Positions 23,538 through 32,807 of a stretch of 64,000 nt of DNA are shown in pieces. The notes beneath the pieces were generated by a model. That model was not told the DNA's origin, did not search any database, and was given only the letters and a program-made list of their open reading frames with translations. Made by a program: the position numbers and the translations under genes. Each line of letters begins with the position of its first letter. The stretch's first letter is position 1. Origin of the DNA: Helicobacter_D sp964464895 (GTDB lineage Bacteria > Campylobacterota > Campylobacteria > Campylobacterales > Helicobacteraceae); contig CAYXGY010000003.1 in the NCBI GenBank assembly GCA_964464895.1, forward strand, positions 62,001-126,000. Reading direction: 5' to 3'.

Positions 23538-24551
23538 TCACTCCTTGATAATCAACAATTCGTGGCTTTGCTTGATATTATCTGTATCGCCCCTCTCCAC
23601 GCGATTTTTGCCAATGCGTGTTTCGCCTTGCCCCATTGTGTATTGCCATTTGGGCTCCAAGATTCTAAAGTCTTTATAGGCTTCGCGCACAAACGCACAA
23701 TCGTTATAGCTTAGGATAAACTTGCCCTTATGGTTTTTCAGACACTCTGCCAACAGCTCGTGTTGGAAGCTATTATGATGAATTGGGAAATTCCGCATTG
23801 GATAGATTCCCTTAAACATCTTCGAATCTCCCTCCAAAAAATAAGGCGGGTCGCAATAGAAAAAGTCATTGGGATATTTTTCAAACACTTTCTCAAAGCT
23901 TTCACATTCTACGCTTAGGTTTTGCAACCGAGAATCTTGCCCCAATTCTTTTAGTTTTTGCAAAGCATTCAAATAGCGGGTTTTGTCCTCATAAATCTTG
24001 CTCAACCAACCCAAGAATCCGGGTCCATAAGAGAGATTAAAATTAAAATAATAATCCCGAGCAAGCGTGAGAGAATCGAGCTTGATTTGAGCAATATTTT
24101 GCGAATCCTTATGTCGCTCATTCCAAAAGGCTTTGAGCTCCTCTTTTATCTCTGCGTATGTCTCTTTTGTCGGCTCGAGTTGAAGCAATGCGTCATAGAG
24201 CTTTTCAGAATCTGCAATCAAAACCTGCCAAAAATTCACCAAAATATCAAAGACATCAAAGGCTTTAACCTCTAAATCTAGCTCAATCGCACTTGCAATC
24301 TCTACGCTGCCCCCGCCCATAAAGGGTGAAATCAACCTTTTGATGTCATTGGGAAAATGTTCCATAATGAGCCCAACGGCTAACGACTTCCCCCCACCAT
24401 AGCGCAAAGGGCTTTTGGTGTAACGCTTATAGGCAAGGGATTTGCCCTTGAGATTCTGCAAAAAATGATTTTTGAGAGTGCAATTTTGTCTTGTATATCT
24501 TAAATCTTGTTGCAAAGGATTAAAATCAAATAAAGACTGCTGTTGTGTCAA
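23538..24551 (-). CDS. D12-class DNA adenine methyltransferase (second system)
   Basis: This 337-residue Dam-like protein has SPLRYGGGKSLA near residue 47, ISPFMGGGSVEI as motif I and DFFYCDPPYFLEG near 229-241 as motif IV. The start is TTG 24551, with AAGG upstream and a TATAAT box at 24584-24579. It is unlike the EcoRV-type enzyme downstream, so it belongs to a different specificity. The frameshifted nuclease at 21354-21865 is the obvious partner, with the EcoRV-like pair lying between them. Confidence 0.82.
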   Translation of the reverse strand: MTQQQSLFDFNPLQQDLRYTRQNCTLKNHFLQNLKGKSLAYKRYTKSPLRYGGGKSLAVGLIMEHFPNDIKRLISPFMGGGSVEIASAIELDLEVKAFDVFDILVNFWQVLIADSEKLYDALLQLEPTKETYAEIKEELKAFWNERHKDSQNIAQIKLDSLTLARDYYFNFNLSYGPGFLGWLSKIYEDKTRYLNALQKLKELGQDSRLQNLSVECESFEKVFEKYPNDFFYCDPPYFLEGDSKMFKGIYPMRNFPIHHNSFQHELLAECLKNHKGKFILSYNDCAFVREAYKDFRILEPKWQYTMGQGETRIGKNRVERGDTDNIKQSHELLIIKE

Positions 24552-24578
24552 TGGATTGCCTTTAAGTTGTTTCGCAAA

Positions 24579-24584
24579 ATTATA
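24579..24584 (-). promoter_or_regulatory. probable -10 box of the second restriction operon
   Basis: TATAAT on the minus strand, 28 bp before the TTG start at 24551. It would drive the four-gene block D12 methyltransferase, EcoRV-like nuclease, EcoRV-like methyltransferase and broken nuclease. Confidence 0.5.
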
Positions 24585-24721
24585 ACAACTTTAAATTAAA
24601 ATATGATTTTCTACTTCATTTTCGCAATCCTACAAGGCAATCATAGATTTGAAATATACGCATCACTTCATTGATGTTTATGTTAAAATATCCTAACATA
24701 ATCCTACTTAAAAGTTACCCG

Positions 24722-25783
24722 ATGCCTTTTGTCTTGAAAGAATTTCCGATTCCAATACCCATAAAAGCCTATCAGTTTTTAATGCAATCTTTACATTTGA
24801 ATATGGCACAATCACAAAGGTATATCAATAAAGGCAGGGTGATTTATGAGGGTAAGATTCTTGGAAATAATGAAAAGGCAAAGATGCTCAAGAATCGCGT
24901 CTGTATCGTTATGTTTGAACCAGATTCTATGGGACTAAAGCCAATTTATGAAAATCAAGATTTCGCCCTTTTTAACAAACCTGCCAAAATGCTAATCCAC
25001 CCCAAAGGTAGATTTGCGCACCATAGTTTGATAGATGAAGTGCGCGCACTCTATGGAGACGAGGCAAGCTTGATTCATCGCATTGACAAAGAAACAAGCG
25101 GGCTTGTGCTTGTAGGCAAACACAAAGAAAGTATTGCAAAACTTGGCGCAATGTTTATAAAGAATGAAATTGAAAAGGAATATTTAGCACTCGTGCGCGG
25201 GGATTTTCGCGAAAGTGTTTGTAAGGCGCGAGACTTTTGCCTCACTTTGCCCCTTGCCACGCAACCCAAAGGAGGGGATTTGTGCGTGCGTTCTAAATAT
25301 TTCGGAGAACCAAATACAGAATCGCTACGATTTAAAGAAGCAAAAAGCGAATTTGAAGTGCTCGGACTATGGGAGTTTAACCCTCTGATATATCCAAGAA
25401 AAACTCTCAAGACAGAGGATTCTATAAAATCTTTGAGTGCAATGCAAGATTCTAAGACAAAAGATACGCCTTGCACCTTGCTTAAAGTGCGCCCCAAAAC
25501 AGGACGCACCCATCAAATCCGATTGCATTTATACGCACTGCATTTCCCGATTCTAGGCGACCCTCTCTATGGAGTACAAGAGGAGCATAGCCGCGAATAT
25601 TTGGATAAAGAGTTTATTTTTGCGCCTCTGGAATCGCAATATAAGGGCGAGGGGTTAAGCAATGCAAAACGAAAGGCTTATTTTGGAGCTACGCGTTTGA
25701 TGTTGCACGCCTATCGTTTGCGATTTAACTTTGAGGGTAAATCGTATGACTTTCAAAGCAGTGAAAACTTTGAAATTTCATAG
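24722..25783 (+). CDS. RluA-family pseudouridine synthase
   Basis: This 353-residue protein has an S4-like N-terminal segment (AQSQRYINKGRVIYEG) and a catalytic domain with LIHRIDKETSGLVL, whose Asp is the family nucleophile, then EKEYLALVRG and KVRPKTGRTHQIRLHL. It isomerises uridines in rRNA or tRNA; which site is not evident. ATG 24722 is chosen because the upstream ATGs at 24671-24680 lie in a putative promoter region and add nothing conserved. The insertion between EYLALVRG and the RTHQIR motif is longer than usual. Confidence 0.85.
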   Translation: MPFVLKEFPIPIPIKAYQFLMQSLHLNMAQSQRYINKGRVIYEGKILGNNEKAKMLKNRVCIVMFEPDSMGLKPIYENQDFALFNKPAKMLIHPKGRFAHHSLIDEVRALYGDEASLIHRIDKETSGLVLVGKHKESIAKLGAMFIKNEIEKEYLALVRGDFRESVCKARDFCLTLPLATQPKGGDLCVRSKYFGEPNTESLRFKEAKSEFEVLGLWEFNPLIYPRKTLKTEDSIKSLSAMQDSKTKDTPCTLLKVRPKTGRTHQIRLHLYALHFPILGDPLYGVQEEHSREYLDKEFIFAPLESQYKGEGLSNAKRKAYFGATRLMLHAYRLRFNFEGKSYDFQSSENFEIS

Positions 25784-25816
25784 CTTAGGCTATTTCTAAA
25801 AATTATCATTTGTTAA

Positions 25817-27235
25817 TTAATCCTGATTCTGCTCTGTTGTTTCCTCTAAATTCTTTAGTGCCTGCTTGATACGTTCTTGGACGATTTCAATGCCTAATGC
25901 AGTCATCAGATGTGCGATTCCAACCCCTCCAGAAGAGCCAAGCAAAGCATAGCGCAAAGGCATAAAAAGATGTTTTGCCTTGATTCCTTGAAAATCCGCA
26001 AAAGTTGCAATCTCGGATTCCGTATCCTGCACATTTTCCAATGGCTTTTTTAAGGATTCTAGGTAAATTAAAAATTCTTTTAAGTGATGAATATTTTCGT
26101 CATTGCGGACTTTTTGTGCCATTTTTTCATCATAGGTAACCACTGAAGCCAAGCAGGTTTTCAAGATTTCAACAAACTCTACTAGAGTTTTGGAACGTTC
26201 TTGGATTTCTGGATATAAAATTTCTTGCACGCGCACATTGGGAATCTCTGCCCCATAAAAAGGCAAAAGCGTATTGATTTGTTCGCTATCCATTTGGTTT
26301 AGATAATGTGAATTAAGCCACAACAATTTTTCTTTATTATAAGCAGAAGGCGCGCTATTTAAACTATTAGGATTAAAAAAGTCTAGCATTTCTTTCATAG
26401 AAAAGATTTCTTGGTCTCCATGACTCCAACCCAAGCGCACAAGGAAATTTAATAGAGCTTGTGGCAAGTAGCCTAAATTTTTGTATTCCATTACACTCAT
26501 TGCACCATCACGTTTGCTAAGTTTTTGCCCTTGTGGATTGAGAATCATAGGCACATGATAGAATCGCGGAATCACAAAACCCAATGCTTGATAGAGGATA
26601 ATTTGCTTGGGGGTATTGCTTAGGTGGTCATCGCCACGAATCACATCAGTTACCCCCATTAACGCATCATCAATGGTTACGACAAAGTTATAAGTAGGTG
26701 TGCCATCACTGCGTGCAATGATAAAGTCATCTATTTCTTTTGCGGCAATTCTGATTTCACCTTTGACGCCATCAAGGAAACAAATCTCACCTTCTGTGGG
26801 TGCTTTGATACGCACGACAGGCTTAACATCGGCAGGAGGCGTGCCGACAAAATCACGATAGCGGTTGTCGTATTTCCATATTTGCCCTTTTGCTTCGGCT
26901 TCTTTGCGGTTTTTTTCCAATTCTTCTTTTTGCATATAGCAATAATACGCCTTGCCCTCTTTTAACAGGCGGTCAATATATTCTTGATAGAGAGGAAATC
27001 TTTGACTTTGATACACGACTTCGCCATCGTAATCCATACCAACCCAATTAAAGGCTTGGATAATTGCTTCTTTGGCATCTGTTGAATTGCGTGCCAAATC
27101 TGTATCCTCAATGCGAAGTAGAAATTTCCCTCCATTTGCTCTCGCATAAAGATAGTTAAAAAGTGCGGTGCGTAAGCCGCCAATATGCAAATAACCCGTA
27201 GGAGAAGGTGCAAATCTTGTGATAATCTTGCTCAT
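25817..27235 (-). CDS. gltX: glutamyl-tRNA synthetase
   Basis: In this 472-residue class I synthetase, RFAPSPTGYLHIGG (HIGH motif) lies at the N-terminus and GQKLSKRDGAMSV is the KMSKS-equivalent. Helicobacter species often carry two GltX proteins, one charging tRNA-Glu and one a GlnRS-like variant. Which one this is cannot be settled here, though the N-terminus resembles GltX1. AGGA precedes ATG 27235. Confidence 0.93.
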   Translation of the reverse strand: MSKIITRFAPSPTGYLHIGGLRTALFNYLYARANGGKFLLRIEDTDLARNSTDAKEAIIQAFNWVGMDYDGEVVYQSQRFPLYQEYIDRLLKEGKAYYCYMQKEELEKNRKEAEAKGQIWKYDNRYRDFVGTPPADVKPVVRIKAPTEGEICFLDGVKGEIRIAAKEIDDFIIARSDGTPTYNFVVTIDDALMGVTDVIRGDDHLSNTPKQIILYQALGFVIPRFYHVPMILNPQGQKLSKRDGAMSVMEYKNLGYLPQALLNFLVRLGWSHGDQEIFSMKEMLDFFNPNSLNSAPSAYNKEKLLWLNSHYLNQMDSEQINTLLPFYGAEIPNVRVQEILYPEIQERSKTLVEFVEILKTCLASVVTYDEKMAQKVRNDENIHHLKEFLIYLESLKKPLENVQDTESEIATFADFQGIKAKHLFMPLRYALLGSSGGVGIAHLMTALGIEIVQERIKQALKNLEETTEQNQD

Positions 27236-27297
27236 TTTATTCCTTAAAAATATATGATATTGTAGAATCTTAGCTTAAGATTGCTGAAATTTTTGCT

Positions 27298-27816
27298 TTA
27301 AGGAGCTGTCTTTAAGGATTCAACATAAACCCCAATCTCTTCCATATCTCGTTTGGTATAACGTTGGGCAACTTGGTTTTTTACAAAACGTGATTGCCCA
27401 TTAAAGCTTTGATTTTGGTAAGTTCTAATCTCCTCTGCAATATCACTTGCTTTCCAAGTATTAATAGGGGCTTTGCCTGCCACAGAAATTTCACCCCTTT
27501 TTCCGTGGCAACTTGCACAATCTCGCTCATAAAATTTTTTACTTCTTTCTAAATTTGATGTTTTAGTTTTGCTTGCCGTAGGTTCTGTGCTTGTGCCCAA
27601 AAAACTATCCAAAAAACTTCGCTCTTGGGCTGTCAAATCCGCATCTTCACGCACGACTTTAATGTCTTTTGAACCTAAGTTTTTGGAATATTTTTGCAAA
27701 ATTGCTTTAATTTCTTCTCCAAACTCTCCTTTGAGTTCAAAACATACGCACTCCTCTGCATTTAACGCACTGCTTAAAATTGTGATATAAATAAGAGTGG
27801 ATAAAAATTTCTTCAT
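27298..27816 (-). CDS. periplasmic monohaem c-type cytochrome
   Basis: This 172-residue protein starts MKKFLSTLIYITILSSALNA, a signal peptide with likely cleavage after residue 20. A CASCH haem-binding motif is at 100-104, in a C-terminal domain of about 80 residues, with the short N-terminal domain rich in charge. ATG 27816 is preferred over the in-frame start 12 codons upstream because it begins the signal peptide. It probably carries electrons in the periplasm, like cytochrome c553-type proteins. The partner enzyme is not evident from the neighbourhood. Confidence 0.82.
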   Translation of the reverse strand: MKKFLSTLIYITILSSALNAEECVCFELKGEFGEEIKAILQKYSKNLGSKDIKVVREDADLTAQERSFLDSFLGTSTEPTASKTKTSNLERSKKFYERDCASCHGKRGEISVAGKAPINTWKASDIAEEIRTYQNQSFNGQSRFVKNQVAQRYTKRDMEEIGVYVESLKTAP

Positions 27817-27912
27817 CTTTAAGATTCCTTTTATTGTGATTCCATTACGCAATTTTGCCTAAAATTTATTAATTTTTGGTTAAAGTTAAAAGCCGCTTTA
27901 GCTAGGATAGTT

Positions 27913-27918
27913 TATAAT
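27913..27918 (+). promoter_or_regulatory. -10 box of the probable 6S RNA
   Basis: TATAAT in the gap upstream of purD, about 6 bases before the proposed RNA 5' end. No clear -35 is seen, as is usual in this group. Confidence 0.55.
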
Positions 27919-27923
27919 TCACC

Positions 27924-28126
27924 TCGCCTAAGTGAAGCGCATTTCTTTGATTTTGAAGTCCAACAGAATAAAGTATTGCTGGTTGTATAGTTGGCTTTGT
28001 GTGATGGTGTTTTCGCTATTAGTCTCTTAAGTTGAGACGAGAATCTGCCGCCTAAAGAGTTGCTTATGACTAGAATCGTTGCCTATTTTAGGGCTACACA
28101 AATAAGTAACGCTCACTCGGGTTTTG
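27924..28126 (+). ncRNA. ssrS: probable 6S RNA
   Basis: The 350-bp gap before purD has no ORF but contains a long folded segment behind a TATAAT box. Its 5' end AGTGAAGCG pairs with CGCTCACT near the 3' end (28110-28117), giving a terminal closing stem. A central GTCTC...GAGAC hairpin lies near 28021-28037, and the segment ends in GTTTT. Length about 200 nt and position directly upstream of purD fit what I recall of 6S RNA in H. pylori and relatives. 6S RNA binds RNA polymerase holoenzyme. The exact ends are estimates. Confidence 0.6.
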
Positions 28127-28203
28127 TCAAATGATTTTGGTTTTTAAAGTTTTATGAAAATCTTATAAGGATTTTAAAAACTAAAATATTTTAAGGTTGC
28201 AAA

Positions 28204-29469
28204 ATGGAAATAATCATTGTCGGCAGTGGTGGGCGCGAGTATTCAATAGGGCTTGCATTACAAAATGAATGCAGGATTGAGGGAATTTACTTTTATCCCG
28301 GAAATGGTGCAACAAGCAAGCTTGGGAAAAATATTGATTTTGCAAGCCAGCAGGAATTGATTGACTTCGCTTTAACGCATAGAATCGGGCTCGTGATTAT
28401 TGGTCCTGAAGCTCCATTGGTAGAGGGTTTGGCAGATGTATTGCGAGAGAATGGAATCTTGGTTTTTGGTCCTGGTGCAAAAGCCGCACGTCTTGAGGGC
28501 TCTAAGGCTTATATGAAAGAATTTGCAAAACGTTATGATATTCCTACTGCTAGATTTATTCAAACACAAGACTATGAGGAATCCTGCAAGTTTATTGAGA
28601 GTTTAAATCTGCCAATTGTTGTCAAGGCAGATGGCTTATGCGCAGGCAAAGGTGTGATTATCGCCCAAAGCTATGAAGAGGCAAAAGTAGCGGTAAAGGA
28701 AATGTTGGAGGGGAAAAGCTTTGGCGATTCGGGCAAAACCATCGTCATTGAAGAATTTTTAGATGGATTTGAATTATCTATCTTTGCAATGTGTGATGGA
28801 AAGGATTTTATTGTATTACCTGCCGCGCAAGACCATAAGCGACTTTTAGAACAAGACAAAGGTCCAAATACAGGCGGAATGGGAGCGTATGCGCCTGCTC
28901 CTTTGGCAACCTCACAGATAATTGAGGAAGTCAAATCAAGCATTATTGTACCAACACTTGATGGTATGGCAAAAGAAGGGAATCCCTTTAGCGGTGCTTT
29001 GTTTTGTGGGATTATGGTTGTCAAAAACAAACCCTATTTATTGGAATTTAATGTTCGTTTTGGAGACCCAGAATGTGAAGTGCTTATGCCGCTTTTTAAA
29101 AGTGGTTTATTGGATTGCTTCTTGGCGTGTGCAAGCGGGAATTTAAAAAATACGCATTTTGAATTGGAATCCAAAATGTGTGTGGGAGTCGTGATTGCCT
29201 CTAAAGACTATCCTTATAAAAATTCTAAAAAAGAGAAAATTACATTAGAAAATTTCAATGAAAATGCACAATCCCACATTAGCTTTGCGGGCGTTAGCAA
29301 AGAGGGGGAAGATTTGTTCGCAAGTGGCGGACGCGTGCTCGTGTGTGTAGGCAAGGGAGACAATGTGCAAGAAGCACTAAAATATGCTTACCAAAGAGTA
29401 GATTCTGTGAAATTCAATGGTATGCAATACCGCAAAGACATTGCTTATCAGGCATTGGGAAAAGAATGA
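28204..29469 (+). CDS. purD: phosphoribosylamine-glycine ligase
   Basis: The 421-residue ATP-grasp enzyme makes GAR in purine synthesis. The N-terminal GSGGREYSIGLAL and later GPEAPLVEGLAD bind the amine substrate. VKADGLCAGKGVI and GPNTGGMGAY are ATP-grasp and signature motifs, followed by FNVRFGDPECE. It starts the block purD-RDD-lptD-prt-pnp known from H. pylori. Its stop overlaps the next ATG as ATGA. Confidence 0.95.
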   Translation: MEIIIVGSGGREYSIGLALQNECRIEGIYFYPGNGATSKLGKNIDFASQQELIDFALTHRIGLVIIGPEAPLVEGLADVLRENGILVFGPGAKAARLEGSKAYMKEFAKRYDIPTARFIQTQDYEESCKFIESLNLPIVVKADGLCAGKGVIIAQSYEEAKVAVKEMLEGKSFGDSGKTIVIEEFLDGFELSIFAMCDGKDFIVLPAAQDHKRLLEQDKGPNTGGMGAYAPAPLATSQIIEEVKSSIIVPTLDGMAKEGNPFSGALFCGIMVVKNKPYLLEFNVRFGDPECEVLMPLFKSGLLDCFLACASGNLKNTHFELESKMCVGVVIASKDYPYKNSKKEKITLENFNENAQSHISFAGVSKEGEDLFASGGRVLVCVGKGDNVQEALKYAYQRVDSVKFNGMQYRKDIAYQALGKE

Positions 29470-29936
29470 ATCAAGATAGAATTGAAGAAATTTTAGCACG
29501 TGAGGAAATTGAAGTCGCACCTTATTGGAAACGAATCATCGCTCATGTAATTGATGATTTACTGCTTAGTATGATGATTATTGGGATTTATTGGGATAGC
29601 ATTATGCAAAATGCAAGTGATATAGAAGCCCTTTTACAAATTATTTCTAGCTCCTTTCTTATTTTGTATGGAATCCGCATTTTATATCATTGGCTCTTTG
29701 TGCAATTCTATGGCGCAACCATTGGCAAGATTGTCGTTAAGATTCGCATCATTGAATTAGGATTATTGGATAATCCAAGCTTTCAGCAGGCTTTAATACG
29801 CTCGTTATTGCGTCTATTGAGTGAAGTTTTAATGTATTTGCCATTTTTGTATATTTTGACAAATAATTTAAAGAGGGGTTTGCACGATATAGCGACAAAC
29901 ACACTCGTGGTGGAGTTAAAAAACTATAATGCTTGA
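29466..29936 (+). CDS. RDD-family membrane protein
   Basis: This 156-residue protein has the RDD-type first helix region (WKRIIAHVIDDLLLSMMIIG), a second helix LQIISSSFLILYGIRI and the conserved GATIGKIVVKIRI. ATG 29466 is chosen because it overlaps the purD stop (ATGA). The longer upstream frame lies inside purD. RDD proteins are small inner-membrane proteins of unclear function. In H. pylori a homologue sits in the same place between purD and lptD. Confidence 0.82.
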   Translation: MNQDRIEEILAREEIEVAPYWKRIIAHVIDDLLLSMMIIGIYWDSIMQNASDIEALLQIISSSFLILYGIRILYHWLFVQFYGATIGKIVVKIRIIELGLLDNPSFQQALIRSLLRLLSEVLMYLPFLYILTNNLKRGLHDIATNTLVVELKNYNA

Positions 29937-32058
29937 TTCACTTAAAAGCTTTAGAATCGCATTAGGTTTTGTAGTTTTGCTAATACCTCATCTTTTCTAT
30001 GCGCGTCCTTCAGTACAGCAGTTTAATTCCAACCAAGAAGCTATTTTTGAATTTTTAGCCGATGATATGGAATATAGTCAATCCAAAGTGATTGGTAAAG
30101 GACACGCAGTCGTTATTAATTTGGACTATTTTGTAACAGCAAACGAAGCAATTTATGATACACAAAGCGGTGAAATTGTGTTGCGTGGAAACGTCAATGC
30201 CTATAAAGGCAATGCGCTTTATTTAAAAGCACAAAATGTAAAGATTAAAATGCAGCAGGATTATTCTTTTTTAGAACCCTTCTATCTGCAAGATTCTATG
30301 AGTGGTTTATGGGTGAATGCTAAAAACGCACAATATGACAAGAATATCTATCAAACAGAAGAGACAACGATTTCAACTTGTAGTGTGAATAATCCGATTT
30401 GGCAGCTCAAAGCAAGCAAAAGTCAATATGATGTGAACCAAGAATGGTTAAGCGTATGGAATCCTCGTCTTTGCATTTATGAAATGCCTGTGCTTTATCT
30501 CCCTTATCTGTCCTTTTCATTAGGTTATAAGCGCAAAAGTGGCTTGCTTTATCCTGAAATCGGCAGTTCGCAAGATGATGGGTTTTTATACTCTCAACCC
30601 ATTTTTATTGCTCCACAAGATTGGTGGGATATGACACTTGCTCCCCAAGTAAGAACCAAGAGAGGTGTGGGATTCTATGATGAATTTCGAATGATAGATG
30701 ACAAGAATCAAATCTTATGGGCAAATTTTGGTTATTTTGGAGATAGAAGTAGCTACCAAAAAGATTATGATTTGGAAAATAGAGACCATTTTGGATTCCA
30801 ACTAAAATATGAGCGCAAAGATTTGCTCGCAAAAACACAAAATTACTTTTATGAGGATGGAATCCAAGTAGATATTGCACAAATCACGGATATTGATTAC
30901 TTTAGATTAACCGATGAAGACGCAAGAAAACAAGCAGATTTGCAAGGTAGTCTTTTGACTTCACGTTTAAATTATTTCTTAAAAAGCGAAGCAGATTATG
31001 TGGGCATCTATGGACGTTATTATTCAGACTTAGAAAAAACGAGTAATGCGGAAACATTCCAAACCTTGCCACAAGTGCAGTATCACCGACAAATTGATAA
31101 TTTATTTTTGGATAATTTATATTATAGCTTTGACTATCAAGCCAAAAATTTTACGCGTCCTATTGGCTTCCGCGCAATACAGCAAGAGGCAGAATTGCCT
31201 GTCATCTACACCCAAAACATTTTAAACGATTTTGTTAATCTCTCTGCTGCTTCTGTTTTCTATGGCACACAAGTGAATTATAGCAATGTTCGGCAAGGAC
31301 ACTTGGAAAATGGACGCTATATGACACAGCATTATCAATTCAAGGCAAATTCTGACTTAGTCAAGCAGTATCAAGATTTTGGACACACGATTAGTCTTGA
31401 AGCCTTGTATATTTTGCCCGGTTTTGATAAAGAAGAAGGCGATTTTCAAAATTTATTTACATTGCCCGGTAACAGACAAGAGTTCCGACTTAATGGCTCG
31501 CAATATTTCTACGATTCCAACGATAGGCTTTTGCTTTCTCATCGTGTCCAGCAGCCTTTTTACTTTGAGGATACTCACGAAATAGGTGAATTAGAAAATG
31601 AAATCCAATATTTCTACAATTATGAATGGAGCTTTTTAAGCAGTATTTTTTATTCTCACCAAGAATCTAAACTTGCTGAAGCTACGCACCAAATCAATTA
31701 TAATGGGGAATATTTTGGTGCAAATATTGGGCACTTTTTTCGCGAATCCTTTGCAGATGCAGATTGGAGTCGCGGAAGATTTAATGAAGCAAATTATTTG
31801 ATTGCCGGATTCAATAAGGAATTTGAATCTATTGACATTTTTGCAAGCGCAGGCTATGATTATAAGGAACGTTACTTTAAGACATGGCAAATAGGCTTTG
31901 AAACCTCTATTCGTTGTTTTTCTTTTGGGCTGAAATATGTCAGTGAAATCTATTCAAGACTCACTACGCATGGGGTGGAAGCACAAGATGATAAATATGT
32001 ATTATTCACCATTAAATTTATTCCTCTCTTGAGTAGTGATATTAAAGTGGGTAATTAG
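29929..32058 (+). CDS. lptD: LPS-assembly protein LptD
   Basis: The 709-residue outer-membrane beta-barrel inserts lipopolysaccharide into the outer leaflet. An N-terminal signal (IALGFVVLLIPHLFYA) is followed by an OstA-like domain (VIGKGHAVVINLDYFVTANE, GEIVLRGNVNAYKG) and then a long C-terminal barrel rich in aromatic alternating strands, starting near LYLPYLSFSLGYKRKSG. It overlaps the RDD gene by 8 nt. Position matches H. pylori lptD (formerly imp/ostA). Confidence 0.9.
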   Translation: MLDSLKSFRIALGFVVLLIPHLFYARPSVQQFNSNQEAIFEFLADDMEYSQSKVIGKGHAVVINLDYFVTANEAIYDTQSGEIVLRGNVNAYKGNALYLKAQNVKIKMQQDYSFLEPFYLQDSMSGLWVNAKNAQYDKNIYQTEETTISTCSVNNPIWQLKASKSQYDVNQEWLSVWNPRLCIYEMPVLYLPYLSFSLGYKRKSGLLYPEIGSSQDDGFLYSQPIFIAPQDWWDMTLAPQVRTKRGVGFYDEFRMIDDKNQILWANFGYFGDRSSYQKDYDLENRDHFGFQLKYERKDLLAKTQNYFYEDGIQVDIAQITDIDYFRLTDEDARKQADLQGSLLTSRLNYFLKSEADYVGIYGRYYSDLEKTSNAETFQTLPQVQYHRQIDNLFLDNLYYSFDYQAKNFTRPIGFRAIQQEAELPVIYTQNILNDFVNLSAASVFYGTQVNYSNVRQGHLENGRYMTQHYQFKANSDLVKQYQDFGHTISLEALYILPGFDKEEGDFQNLFTLPGNRQEFRLNGSQYFYDSNDRLLLSHRVQQPFYFEDTHEIGELENEIQYFYNYEWSFLSSIFYSHQESKLAEATHQINYNGEYFGANIGHFFRESFADADWSRGRFNEANYLIAGFNKEFESIDIFASAGYDYKERYFKTWQIGFETSIRCFSFGLKYVSEIYSRLTTHGVEAQDDKYVLFTIKFIPLLSSDIKVGN

Positions 32059-32067
32059 GACATTAAA

Positions 32068-32793
32068 ATGGGTAGTTTAAATAATGGAATCGCCAATGCG
32101 ATTGGGGGTAATTTCGTAGGCAACACAATGCACTCTATGCGACGTAAAATTCTTTTTGAAAATCGTGAAGATGCGCTACAAAAGTTGCTGCACAATATGC
32201 CTTTAAATTTCTTTGAAAAGCAAGATTGTGTAGTGGTTGGCATTTCTTTTGCTGGAGTTTTTTTTGCTCATCGTCTAGCGCAAACGATTAAAGCACCTCT
32301 TGCCTTTCTCTTCACCTCTCCTATTTTAGCCCCTAATAACCCAGAATGTGAAATCGCAATGGCAACTGAAACGCACGATGTTGTGATAAATGAGCCTTTA
32401 GTGCGGTCTTTTGGGATTAGTTTAGACTATATTTATGGTGAAGTACAGAGGCAATACGAGGACAAGATGTTGCCTCTGATTTATCAATACCGCAAAGGCA
32501 ACCCGCTCATTTCCTTTAAAGACAAGCGTGTATTGCTTGTAGATGAGGGGATTGATAGTGGATTGACAGCACTTGCCTCTATCAAATCCGCCATTACTTC
32601 ACAAGCCAAAACGGTGTATTTCGCTTGTCCTGTTGCGCCCATAGATGTAGCCGAAGTAATGGACGAAGCGACAGATGGAATCTTTTGTCTTTATCGGTCT
32701 AAAAATTTTGTAGATATTGGATATTATTATAAGGATTATCCCGCCATAGAATCTTCTGTGATAGAGGAGATTTTTGATAAGATACAACCATAA
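32068..32793 (+). CDS. phosphoribosyltransferase-family protein
   Basis: This 241-residue protein has a type I PRTase core: VVVGISFAGVFFAHRLA binds the pyrophosphate loop region and KRVLLVDEGIDSGLTALAS is the PRPP-binding motif. Substrate unknown. It lies 9 bp after lptD and 14 bp before pnp, an arrangement seen in H. pylori, so it may serve nucleotide salvage near RNA turnover, which is inference. Confidence 0.78.
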   Translation: MGSLNNGIANAIGGNFVGNTMHSMRRKILFENREDALQKLLHNMPLNFFEKQDCVVVGISFAGVFFAHRLAQTIKAPLAFLFTSPILAPNNPECEIAMATETHDVVINEPLVRSFGISLDYIYGEVQRQYEDKMLPLIYQYRKGNPLISFKDKRVLLVDEGIDSGLTALASIKSAITSQAKTVYFACPVAPIDVAEVMDEATDGIFCLYRSKNFVDIGYYYKDYPAIESSVIEEIFDKIQP

Positions 32794-32807
32794 TTCAAGG
32801 AGAGAGA

